From: Cyanophora paradoxa
Taxonomy: Eukaryota > Glaucocystophyceae > Cyanophorales > Cyanophoraceae
NCBI GenBank assembly: GCA_004431415.1
Contig: QPMI01000527.1
Location: 62,001-126,000, forward strand
Reading direction: 5' to 3'
DNA length: 64,000 nt
Numbering within the stretch: the first letter of the stretch is position 1; each line of letters starts with the position of its first letter. The notes below the pieces were generated by a model. The model had not been told where the DNA came from. It made no database searches and was given only the letters and a program-made list of their open reading frames with translations. The translations under genes and the position numbers were made by a program. Of the stretch, positions 32,183 to 44,400 are shown in pieces.

Positions 32183-34796
32183 CTAAGGCGCCGGCTGGGA
32201 TGGAGCGCCGCCGCCTGGCAGGGGCAGGGGCGGGGGGAGCGGTACGGGGCTCTCGACGGCCAGCGGGGACGGCGCTAGGAAGCCGCCGCCGATCGGGGTC
32301 CCGGCGGTCGCGCTGCTGCTGCTGCTGCTGCTGCCGCCGCCTCCGCCGCTGCCGTCTGGTCCCAGGGGGGTAAAGGGGAGGGGGCTGGCGACGAGCGGCG
32401 TGTGGGGTATTGGAACCGCAAGGTTCGCGGGGGGCGCGGCAGGGCCCGGAGCGAGGTGGAGGGGGCCGGCGGTCGCGGCGGATGCACTGCCGCTGCTGCT
32501 GCTGCTGCGGCCGCTGTCGCCTGGTCCATGGGCCGTCAAGGGGGGGGGCGAGGGGTCGAGGGCGAGGGGCCTGAGAGGTTCGGAAGCGGCGAGGGGGGCC
32601 GGGGACGTGGAGGATCCGGCGGCGGCGGCGGCGGCGGCGGGGCCGGCGCCGGCTGCGGCTGCTGCCGCCTTCTTGGCGTTTCCGGTACCCTTGACGCGGC
32701 CGCGGCGGGAGCCGGTCGGCATCGGCGCCGACATCGTGTACCCGTGCCGCACGTTCAGGGCCCCCGGCTGCGGACGAATGCGCCTCAGCCGACGGACGGG
32801 TGAGGGCAGGCAAAGGGGGGTACCTGGATGGGCCGGGGTACGACGGCGGGGCCTCGCTGCCCCCCCGGTACCAGAGGCACCTGCTGCACCCCGAAGGGGA
32901 AGGGGTACACTATCGGGACTCCCTGCCCGACGGGTACGCCGCCCTGCATGTACGAGACCGGCACAAGCGGGGCGGCCGCCATCCCCGGCAGCGGCGGGGG
33001 GGGGAGACCCTCGGCGTCGCTCCGCCGCCGCTTGCCCGCCTCGCCCGCCCGCGCATTCTCCCCCAGGGGCTTCGGAACGCTCGGAACGCCTCTCAGCGCG
33101 GCGGCGGGGCCCATGACTCCGGCCTGAACGAAGAGAAAACACGTCGGCGGAGGTTGGGGGCGGGGAAATGGGCGGAGGGGGGTACCTCGAGCTGCTTTTT
33201 TAGGGATTCGATCTCCGCGTCCTTCTCCGCGAGCCGAAGGAGCGCCTCGGCCTGCACGCTGTACCCCGGCCCCGCGTTCGGCTTGGGCCCCCCCCCCCTG
33301 CTGGGTACGACGGAGGGCACCTCATGAGCATGCCCATCCATCCCCCGGGGTCCATCCCCTCCTCGACCGCCTCCTCGCCCTCCTCGCCGTCGTCCTTCGG
33401 CTGAGGGGGGCGTCTCATTCAAGAGCCGCGGCGGATCCGCAGCGGGCGGATCCGACTACTCGGCCGACTACTCGGCCGACCGCACCGTCTCGCGGTTCGT
33501 GGGCGTGGAGGCGAGCGGGAGGAGCGCGTCGGAGCGGCCCGAGGCGGCGATGTGGGCGACCAAGTCGCCGGCGAAGCGCCGCAGCTCGAACGCGATGAAG
33601 GTCCGAAACGCTGCCGCCCATCAGATCAGATCAGATCAGATCGGATCGGATCAGATCAGATCGGATCAGATCGGGCGGGGCAAGAGAGAGCGGCGGAGCG
33701 CACCGGGGCGGGAGAAGCGGCAGAGGGCGCGGGGGCACGCCATCCAGTGCTCGTGGCTCGCGCATAGGATCCACGTCATCCTCGACTGCGGCGTACCCCC
33801 CCCCCCGCTCGCAAGGGCGGGCCCCGGCGCGGGGGGCTGTGCGCAGCGCGTGCGTACCCCGGCTGCCTCTTCCCCGGTGGCTGAGCTCCGCCGGGAGGTC
33901 GGGCGGATCCAGTACCCCGACCACGACAGCTCTTTTTGGATGATGTGCGGCCTGCGCGTACCCCCCTCGGCCTTCCTCCCCCGGGCCGGGCGGGAGGGGG
34001 CCGGGTCTGGGTACGGGAGCTTCGGGAGCTGGAGCCCGTCCGTGGGGACCGACGCATGCACGACGTAGAATCCCCGATCTCCGTCCGAGAAGCACGCTGC
34101 GAGGGGCGGACGGGACGCACGTCGGCAGGGTGCCGGCCCGCGCTGGAATGCGGCCCGGCGGGGTACTCGCACCCTCGGCGAGGTACAGGCTCACGAGGAT
34201 GAAGCGACCGATACCCTGAAAGACGACCTGGGCGCGCGCCGGCGTCAGCGGCCGGCGCAGAGGGCGGGACGGGGCGGGGCGGCCCCTGCGAGCCTGGTTT
34301 GTGACGCAGTTCTCTCCCGTGTAGTCGCATATGCGCTCGCTGATAAGCTGCGAGGACCAGGACTGCTCGGAGCGCATCAGGCCCGCGCCCAAGCTGGCAA
34401 AGCGAGCGGGCTGGCCGCGCTTCGCGGACCTTCCGCTCGGGAAGGAGGAAGTCCACAACCTCGCGCGGGCTCATCTCCGGAATGTGCGCGACCTCCGTTC
34501 GCACCAGGAAGTTGTCACCGTCGTTCTGCGGTGGAAACACACTTAGCTGCGCGTGAAAAGGGAGCCGCGCCGGCTAATGGAAACAAGCGGGGCCGGCACG
34601 CAGTGACACGAACCTCATCCAGAAAGCTGCTGACGATGTCCTTGTGTTTGTCCGTCCTGTTCAGCCGCCTCCACTCAATCACATCGCCGCCGAGGCAGCT
34701 ATGGAAGGACTTCAAAGCTTCCTCTACGATCGCTGGAGCGGAAGCTTTCGGTCTTGGTTCGACGGACCCGCCGGCCGGGCCGGCCCCCGCCGACAT
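32183..34796 (-). CDS. START-like lipid-binding domain protein with long low-complexity tail
   Basis: Minus-strand exons in phase: 34796-34614, 34525-34460, 34410-34294, 34227-34173, 34096-34015, 33951-33867, 33785-33737, 33610-33486, 33400-33321, 33258-33186, 33123-32824 and 32767-32183; ~599 residues. N-terminal residues 1-330 resemble a START fold by pattern: WRRLNRTDKHKDIV, GDNFLVRTEV, RGFYVVHASVPTDG, ELSWSGYWIRP, SRMTWILCASHEHWM, and a terminal amphipathic helix FIAFELRRFAGDLVAHIAA. An acidic stretch, a short coiled coil (QAEALLRLAEKDAEIESLKK), a basic KRRR patch and a 190-residue Ser/Ala/Gly/Pro tail follow. START domains carry sterols or phospholipids. Donors after 34294 and 33867 are GC; the 33737 donor and the short intron 34411-34459 are the weakest joins. 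Confidence 0.6.
33619..33676. repeat. Tandem GATCA/GATCG pentamer array
   Basis: About eleven head-to-tail copies of a 5 bp unit (gatca or gatcg) lie in the intron between two START-gene exons. Similar gatca words precede the acceptors at 50940-50983 and in the fragment at 26220-26275. Confidence 0.85.
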
Positions 34797-34839
34797 GGCC
34801 GGTTAGCGTCTCCGGAAACGCGCCAGTAGCTCGAACGAA

Positions 34840-35393
34840 AAAAGTGTTCCAGGCGGCGAAAGCCGCTCGTACAGGCGCCAGCTGCTGTCGCGCCGCGGCG
34901 GTGCAACGCAAAGTGCCTCTCGAAATCCCTGGCGCTCAGAGCGCCTGGGCTACGTGCGCATGGTCTATTAGCAGCACTGGCACACCCGGCGGCTGGTACT
35001 GAGGAGGAAAAGGTCAGAGCCCAGACGCATGTTGGCGTACCCCCCTGGATGCAAGCATTGCGGAGCCGACTGTCTGCCGAGCTTAGGGAGATGCAATGCG
35101 CAGCTGCGTCAGAACGCTGATACGAGCTTGACTTCGAATGCAGGGCCGAAGAGGAGCAGGCCGAGGTGGCAGCAGAGGAAACGCCCCGCAGCGCAGTACC
35201 CCTCTGGCGCCAAGCTTTCTTCAAAAAGAAGCAGCCGGTGGGGGCTGGTCAGGCTGCGCAAGCGTCAGAGAGGGCCAGAAGCGAAGCTATAGCCGCCGCC
35301 GCCGATCCGCGCCTCGATGCCGCCGCCCCGCCCGGCCGCATGCGGCGTGCCTCCCGTGCGCGTATTTCCTTAGATCTTTCCCTGGAGTAGTGT
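34840..35393 (+). CDS. Possible small gene, unknown
   Basis: One plus frame runs from about 34840 to TAG near 35393 with a single in-frame TGA. A 36 nt GT..AG segment that would remove it can be drawn. The product would be Arg-rich, then helical (MQALRSRLSAELREMQ, AEEEQAEVAAEE), then KKKQP. It has no start codon of its own and no family match, and it occupies the space between two divergent genes (starts 34796 and 35447). It may be 5'UTR or promoter DNA instead. Confidence 0.28.
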
Positions 35394-35446
35394 GAAGCCC
35401 TCGTCCGGCGCCACCGCCCCCGATAGCTAAGCAATAGCAAGTTGCA

Positions 35447-38400
35447 ATGAGCAAGTCGGGACGCGCGGCGCGGTTCGAGTTCGATGCCGAGGTGGTGCCG
35501 CGCGTCACGGAATGGGTGGCGGAGGCGCGTGCGCTCTTCGCGCGGTCCAAGGTGGCGGAGGCGCCCGCGGAGTGGGCCCTGGGCCTCGAGGACGTCATCG
35601 AGGGGATCACGGTGCGGGGCGTGTGCCGGCGCGGGCCCCGCGGGGCGGCGGGCGCGACGGGGCGCGACGGGGCGGGCGTGGGCAGGTCTCGTACGCGGCG
35701 CGGCTGGTGGCGAGCCTGGTGAACGAGTACGAGGCGGTGCGGCTGGAGAGCGCCGGGCTCCTCGTCGCACTCGCCTCCCTCCTCGGGCCGGCCCCGCTCG
35801 AGGAGGCCCCGGCCCGCGCCGCCGTCGACGCCTTCCGCGCCGACGAGAGCGGTGCGCACGCCGCCCGCCCGCACCGACAGCGCCAGCCGCCGCCGGCCGC
35901 CTCCGACCCGACGGGGCAGGCTTCAACGACGCGGTGCACGGGCTGATGCGGCTGGCCGGTCCGCCGCTGTGCCGCGGGGCGTTCGGCTCGGCGCTGGTGG
36001 CGGCGCTGGAGGGGTACTACGCGCACCCGGACCTGGCGGTGCAGCGGGCGGCCATCGCCGCGAGCTCGCGTGTCATGGCGGAGGGCGCGGACGCGTTCGG
36101 CGCCGAGATCCACCCCGCCGGCGTCTACGCCCTCTTCTTCCTGCTCGACGTGCCGCCCCCCGCCGGCGCCCTCGCCGCCCTCGACCCCCGCCGCCTCGCC
36201 GTCGTCGAGGGCCTCGGCCTCCTCGCGCCCCTCTACGCCGCCTCCGACGGCGCCCTCGCCGGCCACGTCCTCGCGCGGCTCCTGCAGGCCCCCGCCGGGG
36301 GCGCCCGCGAGACCGCCGCCCTCCAGCGCGCCCTCGCCGCCATCTTCGGCTGCTGCGCGGGGCCCGGGCCCGGCCGGCCTCCGGGCCGCCTGGGGCGCCC
36401 TCCTCGCCGCCCTCTCGGGGCAGCCGGCGGGGAGGAGCGCCTCGGGCTGCTCGCCTGGGCCGCCGCCGAGCTGCTCCGCGCCGCCCCGCCCGGCCCGCCG
36501 CCCTCCCCGCCGCCGCCGCCCTCCACGAGGCCACCGCCCAGGCGAGCGTTCCCCCGTCGCGCACCGCCCCGCCCCACCCCGCCCCCCGCCCCGCCCGGCG
36601 AGCGGGGCGCGCAGGTGCTGCAGCACTGCCGCGGGCCCTCGCCCGCCCTCCGCTACGGCGCCGCCGCCCTCCTCGCCGCCCTCCTGCACGCGTATCCCCC
36701 GCTCGTCGTGCGCGTAACCCCCTCCGCCCGGCCCGACACGGCCAACCACCCTCGCAGGACGAGTGCCCGGACCCGGTCTTCTTCCCCCTCTTCGTCGGCT
36801 GCTTCGTGCGCGGCGCCCCGGGCAGGCGGGGCGGGGCGTGACGCGGGGGGCTGGGGGGTACAGGACGCGGACCGGTCGGTGCGGCGGCTGCACCTCACCA
36901 TGCTCGCCACGCACGCGGAGGCCAAAGTACGCCGTACCCCTCCCCGCCCCTCCCCCGCCCACGCCTGATCTGACTTCGTTCGCCCCCAGGGCTGGCGCGC
37001 CGTCTACCGCCCCGTGAACAGGCAGCCCGGCCCCGCCCCGCCCCGAGCCCCGCGCCCCCCTCCGCCCCTCTCTTAGGCCGCCTCTCAGGTACCTCTCGGC
37101 GTACGCGGGGTACCGGGACGAGGAGGAGGAGCGGGAGGCGGCGGAGGAGGCGAAGGGCATCCCCCTCGTCGTCAGCACCGCCGAGGCGCGCGCTTTATAA
37201 GAACTCTAATCAATGAAGTCTTCTACGGATCTAATCTAAAAGGAGTCTTCTATCGCCCCCTCCGAGTCTTCCACCGCGCCCCGCCACCTCCGCCCCGCCC
37301 CCCCGTCCCCGCCCCGCCCCCGCCCCCGCCGCCCCCGCCGCCACGCGAACGACCACGCGAACGCCACGCGAAGAGCCTTCCCCGCCCGCCCCGCTGCCCC
37401 GCCCCGCCCCGCCCCCTCCGCCCCTCCGCCCCCGCCGCCCGGGGCTGACGTGCCCCGCCCGCGCAGCAGGCGGAGGAGGGCCCGGACCTCGCCGCGGGCC
37501 TCCGCGAGGCCCTCGCCACCGCCGCCCGCCTCGGGCCCCCGGTGCGCCCGCCAGCTTTGGACCCCTCGCCTCAGCCGTGGACCCTCACCGCCTCCGGGGC
37601 CGGCGCAGGTGGAGCCGCGGGCCCTCCAGGCCCTCCTCAGCGCCATCCCCCACGAGCCCCTGGTGCCCCCGCCCCCGCTCCCCACAGATCAAAGATCTTA
37701 GATCAGATATCTGCTAAGCTCTTTTAAGTTCATTCGATTCGATTTATAAGATATAAGATGGTGCCCCCGCCCCCGCTCCCCTACGATACAAGATCTTAGA
37801 TCGAAGATATGCTAAGATCTAACCTCCTCGAGCCTGGCGCGTTCGCTGAGGCTCCGACTCGCTCGCGGCAGGAGCGGCAGCGGGAGGGGATGGGGATGGC
37901 GGCGATGCTGGCGGGGCGGCTCGCGGCGTGCCCCGCGACACTCGTGGCGGCGCTGCTGGCGCCGCTGCTCGCGCCGGCGCCGGACCGCGCCCTCGCCGAG
38001 GCCGCCTTCGCCGCCCTCGCCGAGGCCGCCCCCGCCCTCGCCGCCGCCGGCGAGCACGCCCTCGCCAGGCCCGCCCGCCCTCTCTCTCTTGAAGGATCCT
38101 AAGAGCTCTCATAAGAGATCCTAATAAGGACCATGCAAGGATCTTAAGAGCTCTTGTTAGAGTCTAATCTAAGAGCTCTCATAAGAGATCCTAATAAGGA
38201 CCATGCAAGGATCTTAAGAGCTCTTGTTAGAGTCTAATCTAAGAGCTCTCATAAGAGATCCTAATAAGGACCATGCAAGGATCTTAAGAGCTCTTATGAG
38301 AATCTAATCTAATCTCACGAGCGCAGCGTGCACGCGCACGCGATGCGGCTGCTGGCGGCGGCGGCGGACGCCGGGGACCCCGCGGCCGGCGCCCTCGCCC

Positions 38401-41400
38401 CCGCCCTCCTCGCCGCCGCCGCCCGCCTGCCCCTCGAGAAGCTCCCCGCCCCGCCCCGCGCCGCCCTCCTCCGCGCCCTCCTCCGGTGCGCCTTCGATGG
38501 GATTCTTATAAGAAACACACTAAGTTCTTCTAAGAAAGACACTAAGTTCTTATAAGAAACACACTAAGTTCTTATAAGAAACACGCCGAGCCCGCCCGCC
38601 CCCCTCACTGGCGGCTCGCCCTCGGCCGGCAGGCTCGCGTACCACCCGTCGCCCCCCGTGCGGGCGGCCGCCTACGCCGCCGCCGCCGCCGCCGGCCGCC
38701 TCTGGACCGCCGAGGTCCGCACGGGAGCCGGCTTACTTATTGGCCGCTTACTCACGCCCGGACAGCTCGCGGACCTGCCGCTGGCCCTCCTGTTCGTGGC
38801 CCTTGGGGACCGCCACCCGCCCAAGCGCGCCCCGCCGCCCGCACCGTTCGTTCCGTCTTGTTTCGTTTGTTCGCTCACGATTTCGCGCAGCGCGGCGGCG
38901 GCGGCGGACGCGCTGGAGTCGCTGCTGGCGGACCGCGGGCCCTACGCGCCGGCGCTCGCAGCTGTGCGGGAGCGCCGCGCGGGCCTCGCCGCCCGAGACG
39001 ACCCGTCCCGCCTCCACGCATATCCTCCGCCCCGCCCCGCCCCGCGCCGCTCGGCCCCGCTTCGCCCTTGACCGCCCCGCGCCACGCTCGACGCGATCGC
39101 GAACGCGATTGTGGGACTCGGGAGCAACTCGCTCCTCTACAGGGTGAGAATCCCGAAGGATCTAACATAATAATCGCATAGGATAAATCCGGATCGGGTC
39201 GCAGAGCTTCTCGGACGAGGGACTGCGGGAGCTGGTGACGGCGGACCTCGCGCGGCCCCTCCCCATCCTCGCATCCGACCTGCCGCCGGCCGAGCGCGCC
39301 CCGCCCTCGCCCGCCGCCGACCCGGCGGCGGCGGCGGCGGCCCGGGGCCCCTCGCCGGCGCGGGGGCCGAGGAGCGGCCCCATCTGAGCGCCTGGGCCGC
39401 GCTTCTCTACAGCAAGCTAGGGGCCACCCTCACGGCGCGCCGCCCCGCCCGCTCCCGGCGGCCTTCGCTTACGGGCCGGCGCGGCAGGTGACGGCGGAGC
39501 AGCAGCGGGCGCTGGAGGGCGTGGCGCGGGCGGGGCAGCCCGTCCACCCGCTCCGCCTCCTCCGCCCCGCACTCGCCCACCCCAACCCCGCCGTGCGACG
39601 CCGCCCGCCCCGCCCGCCCGCCCGCCCGCTCCGCCCCGTCGAGTAAGAGAGCGGGCGGCAGGTACGGCTGGCGGCGTGCGTGGCGGTCCGGCGCGCCTGC
39701 TTCGCCGCCGACGCCGTAAACTTCGCCTCTCTCGCCGAGGCAAGACTAGAATCTTATAAGAATCTTATAAGAACTTCTTTGAGATTCTAATAACGAACCG
39801 CCAGGCGGTGGACATCCTCCTGCCCTCGCTGCTCGCGACGGCCGCTGCGGTCCCCGCCACGCCGCCGACGGCCTCGGCGACCTCCGGCGTCCCCGGGACC
39901 CCCGGCCTGCTCTCGGCCACGACGGGCAGCGCCGTGCCGCCCACGCCGCGCACGCCGGCGCAGGCGCCCCTCGCGGCTCCCTTCGCGTCGCCCCTGGCGC
40001 TCGGGAGCCCCGGGCCCGGGGGCGCCGGCCCGCCCAGCATCACCCTCTCCACGCCGGCGGGCCCGGGGGCCGGCGCCGGGGCCGAGCGCCCCCTTGACCG
40101 GGGCCTGGACGAGCCGCACCTCGCAGAGTGAGATTAGATCCCGCGCCCGCCGCGCACCCGCCCGCCCTCGCTCAGCCTGGTGCAGGGCGGCGCTGCTGGT
40201 CTTCGCGCAGCTCGTCCCCTTCAAGATCCGCGGCCTCAACAAGCTCGTGCGCGCGGCTTTAGGCCGTAAGCTCTCCGAGCCTTTCTCCGACCGAGGCGGG
40301 GCGGGGCCACAGGTGTGCGACCAGGCGCTGGAGCCTTTGCTAATGCTCATCGAAGACGCCGGCGACGTGGCGGCGGCGGCCGGCGGGCTCCCCTCCGCCT
40401 CGGGCCGCCGCGCGGGGCCCCTCTGCGCCCGCCGCGCCATCGAGCTCGCCGAGGCACGCGTATACGTACCCCCCTCCGTCTTCTCCCCCTTCCCGGCGTC
40501 TAAGCTTTCTTTTTCGGCGCAGGCGCTGCTGCTGGCGTGCCCTGCCGCCTTCACCGACTCGATCGAGCGCCTCCGCGACGCGCTAAGGTGCCGCCCGCGC
40601 GGGCGCCAGCCCCGAATTTGATCCGCGCAAACCGAATTCGATCCGGCGGCAGGCGCGCCATCGTGCACGCGCCCGAGGAGGCGGGGCGGGCGGCCGAGCG
40701 GCTGTACCCCCTCGTCTTCCGGGCCGCGACCTCGGGGGGCGACGCGGAGCTCGGGCGCTCGTTCGTGGGGTGCGCGCGCCCCAGAGATAGCCCAAGGACG
40801 CTAACCGTTAGACCCTTGTGTTGCTCGCGCTCGGTTCTTCTCGTCGCCTCTGACCCTCCAACTCTTCTCTTCTCCGGCGCACGCGGGCGCAGGTACGCGC
40901 GGGGGGACGTGCAGCCGGCGCTGGACCCGCGCTGGGAGAGCCCCGCCGACCACATGCTCGCCGGCCTCTCCCTCCCCCAGCTCCGCGGTGCGCGTACCCC
41001 TTTGCTCTCTCCCTCCAGAAGAGGACTCCCTCTAGATCTGATCCGAGATCCGACCGGATCTAACAACGACGACCGCGACCCGCCGGCGCAGTGCTGGCGG
41101 TGGCCTCTGTGGACGCCCTTGGGGCCGTCATGGACCCCCGGGTACGAGCTCTTTTAAGCTCCCCCCCCCCTCCCCCCCTCCCCTCCCCCTCTATGATGCT
41201 ACGATGATCCAGCATCCATCCGATTTCCCCGAAGCCCCCGCAAAGAATCTATCTGACGGGGCGGAGCGGCGGCAGCCTATAAGACGCCCCCTATATATCT
41301 CAGAAGACGACCTTTTTAAGCTCCAAACTCTTCTTTGCGAATCCGTCCGTCTCTGAACGCGCGGGGGCAGCTGGCGGCGGGGGTGCTGGAGGAGGTGCTG

Positions 41401-44400
41401 CCGCTGCTGCACCACGCGGAGCCGGCGCTCCGCCTCGCCGCCCTCGAGGCCGCCCTCGCCCAGGCAAGGAGGAGTCCCATGGAGCCTAAATTTGAGAAGA
41501 ACCTAAAATTAGGCCGCCCCTGCCTTAGCTCTTAGATCTAAATTCCCCGCCTTATGTTGAGAAGAACCTGATAGCTCTCACATAGCAAGAAACTAAGCTT
41601 CTCGCCTGGGCGGGGGTGGCCTCGTCGAGGCCGTCCTCGCCCAGGCGCGCCCCTGAATCCCGCCCATCTCAGGATTTAGAACTCTAGATTCCCCGCCTTA
41701 TGTGCCTTCTTCCTGACTCGATTCCTCCTCCTCACGCCCGGGGCAGCTGCCGCAGGCGGAAATTTGAAAATAAGTTTAATAAGCCCCAGATCTCAGGATT
41801 AAGAGCTCTAAATATCCCCCGCCTGATGTGTCTTCCTCCCGATTCCTCCGCCTTAGACTCCCGGCAGCTGCCGCAGGCGGAGAAGGCGGAGGTGCTTGAG
41901 GAGGGCCCGGGGCCGGCCCCCGCCGCCACCGCCGCCGCCCGCGCCGTCTGGGTCGCCCTGCCCCTCCTCGCGGACCCCGTCGGCGAGGTGCGCACGAATC
42001 CGAACCCAACAAAGCTCACCCAACAATCCGAACCCAACAAAGAAGCTTTACAAAACTAATAACGAATGCTCCCCCCGCTGACCCCGACCCCGTCGTCCCT
42101 CCCTATTTCTTTTCCTTCGGCCCGACGATCGCGAGCCCCGCAGGTGCGGGCGGCCTGGCGCCGGTACCTCGCCGGCGTGGCGGGCCTCCTCGACCACAGG
42201 GTGCGTCCGCAGTGTGTTCTCTTTCATTCTAGTCAAGAGGACGCAGGGCGCGCCCGCCCCGCCTCGCCCGCCCGCCTCTTCCTCTTCCCTTTCCGTTCCT
42301 CGCGCCTCATCCTCTCGGCGCGCGCAGGCGGCGCTGCTGCCGGTGGACGCGGAGGCGAACGACGCGATCGTCGCCGCGCTCTCCTCCGGCGCCCGCGCCG
42401 CCCCCTCGTCCGCACGCGCCCATAAAAATAAGCGAAAGCATAGCGAAAGCATAATAAGCCTCTCATAAGAACCTCCTAATAAGAACCTCGTCCGCACGCG
42501 CCCTCCCTCGAGAAATTAACCTAGGGAAGCACAATAACAAGAACCGAGCACCGCCTCGCCTCGCCTCGCTTTGCTTTTCTGAGGGGCGGGCGGCAGGGCG
42601 CGCGGGGCCGGGGCCGGGGCCGGGGCGGCGGGGGCGGGCGGGGTGCCCCCGACGCCGCGGCAGGCGGGGGCGGCCGCCCTGCGGCTCGCCGTCACAGCCG
42701 CCGGCTTCGAGTCGGGCCTCACCCAGGCCCGCCCCGCCCCGCCCCGCCCCGCCCCGCCCCGCCCGCTCGCCCCTCGCCCGACGCGACCAGCGCAGACGGT
42801 CCTGCCGAAGCTGGTGGCGCGGCCGGAGGCGCCCGGGGCTCCTTTCTACCTCGCCCCGCCCCCGGGCTACGAGCTCAACGCCCGTTCCCCCCGCGCCCGC
42901 CCGCCCGCCTAAAATCTTAGACAGGGCGTCTAATTAGAATCCAAGCAGCGTTCCTAGACCCGTTCTCCCGCCCACCGGTCTTGACGTCCCGTGCGCAGAA
43001 AGAGGAGGCGGGTCCGCCGCCGGCGCCCAACGGCGCGCTCCTCGAGCGCATGCAGGTGCGCATGCGCGCCCCAGCAAATGAAGAACGCTCACAACAAGAA
43101 GAAGAATGCGCCCCTCCACCAGTCCGCCCCTGTCCTGACCGCGCGCGCTCGCTCCGTTTCGCAGTCGCTCCATTAAAATATTAGAATCTAAGAATCTTAG
43201 AATCTTAGAATAAGAGCAAGTGAAGCGCGGCAACACAAGGACCCGCCCTGACCGCGCTCGCTTGGCTTCGCAGTCGCTGCTGAACTCGCTGCGGGCGGCC
43301 GGCGACGGGACGCCGGCCTCCCTCGCCGCCGCCGTCGGCGACGAGGCCGGGCAGGTCCGTCCAGGGCGGGGCAGGGCAGGCCCCGCCTTCTCCTCCACTG
43401 CAGGCCGCGGCGGCGTGGGCAGGGCAGGGCTTAGAGGCCAGAGGGTAGGCTATGCTAGAGGGCCCGCCTCCCGATGATGTGCAGCCGAGTCGGGAGGCGG
43501 CCCGGGCCGCCTCGCCTAGCCTAGCCGGAGGTCCGTCCAGGTCCGTCCGTCCAGGGCGGGGCCCTAGCCGAGCTTCCTCCGGCTGGGCTAGGCGGGATCG
43601 GGAGGCTGCGCACCGGGAGGCGGGCCATCTCGCCTAGCCTAGGGGCTAGGCTTGGCTAGAGAGCCTAGCTAGGCTAGGGCAGGGATTAGAGGCAAGAGGG
43701 TAGGCTAGAGGGCCCGCGCGCCTCCCGATGATATGCAGCCGAGTCGGGAGGCGGCCCGGGCCGCCTCGCCTAGCCTAGCCGCCTAGCCGCCTAGCCTAGC
43801 CGAGCCTAGTCGCCTAGCCTAGCCGGAGAAAGCGGGAGGGCCTACCGCCGCACCTCCTCCTCCCCCCGCCTCGTCTTATCTCACCGTCTCCCCCACCCCC
43901 CTCCCCCCCCGCCTCGTCTCATCTCACCGCACCCCCGCAGGCGGCTGTGGCGTACCACCTGGACTGCTTCCGGGCGCTGAACGACCCCCTCCCGGGCGCC
44001 GCCCTCCTCGCCCTCTCCGAGCTCGCCGCGCTGCTCCCGGCCGCCGTCGGGCCCAGCGCCCTCCAGACCCTCCTCCAGTCGGCCGCCCGCCAACTCGGCC
44101 CCGCCACCCGCCACCAGGTGAAGCGAGCGAAGAAGAAGAAACCAATCCTAACCTGACCTAACCTAACCAAACAAATCTAAACAGATGCAGACATAAACTA
44201 ATGCAGACATAGAAACCAAGCAATAACAGTCTAACTAATTCTAAACTAACTCACTAATGCAACTGAAGCTTCTAATCAATATAAGCCAAGCTAAGCAATC
44301 CTCGCCCAGGTGCTCCCGGCGTGCGTGGGGCTGGTGAACCTCTCGCGGGCCTCCAAGGAGCTCTTCGAGGAGGCGGTCGGCGTGCTCGGCGGGGCGGCGG

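Noticed and set aside
31698-32813. 371-codon minus frame overlapping the START gene tail
   Set aside because: Different frame from the spliced model, Arg/Pro/Gln-rich, and crosses the G-run block; the frame ending at 32183 joins cleanly to the upstream exons.
32280-33120. Plus-strand Gly/Arg/Ala-rich frames
   Set aside because: Shadows of the Ser/Ala/Pro-rich minus-strand tail of the START-like protein.
35607-37178. 523-codon minus-strand open frame opposite the giant HEAT gene
   Set aside because: Gly/Arg/Ala-rich shadow of GC-biased plus-strand exons, with no domain; the plus strand has consistent splice phases and helical repeats.
38101-38311. CRISPR-like regular repeats
   Set aside because: Units are contiguous with no spacers and lie in a eukaryotic intron.
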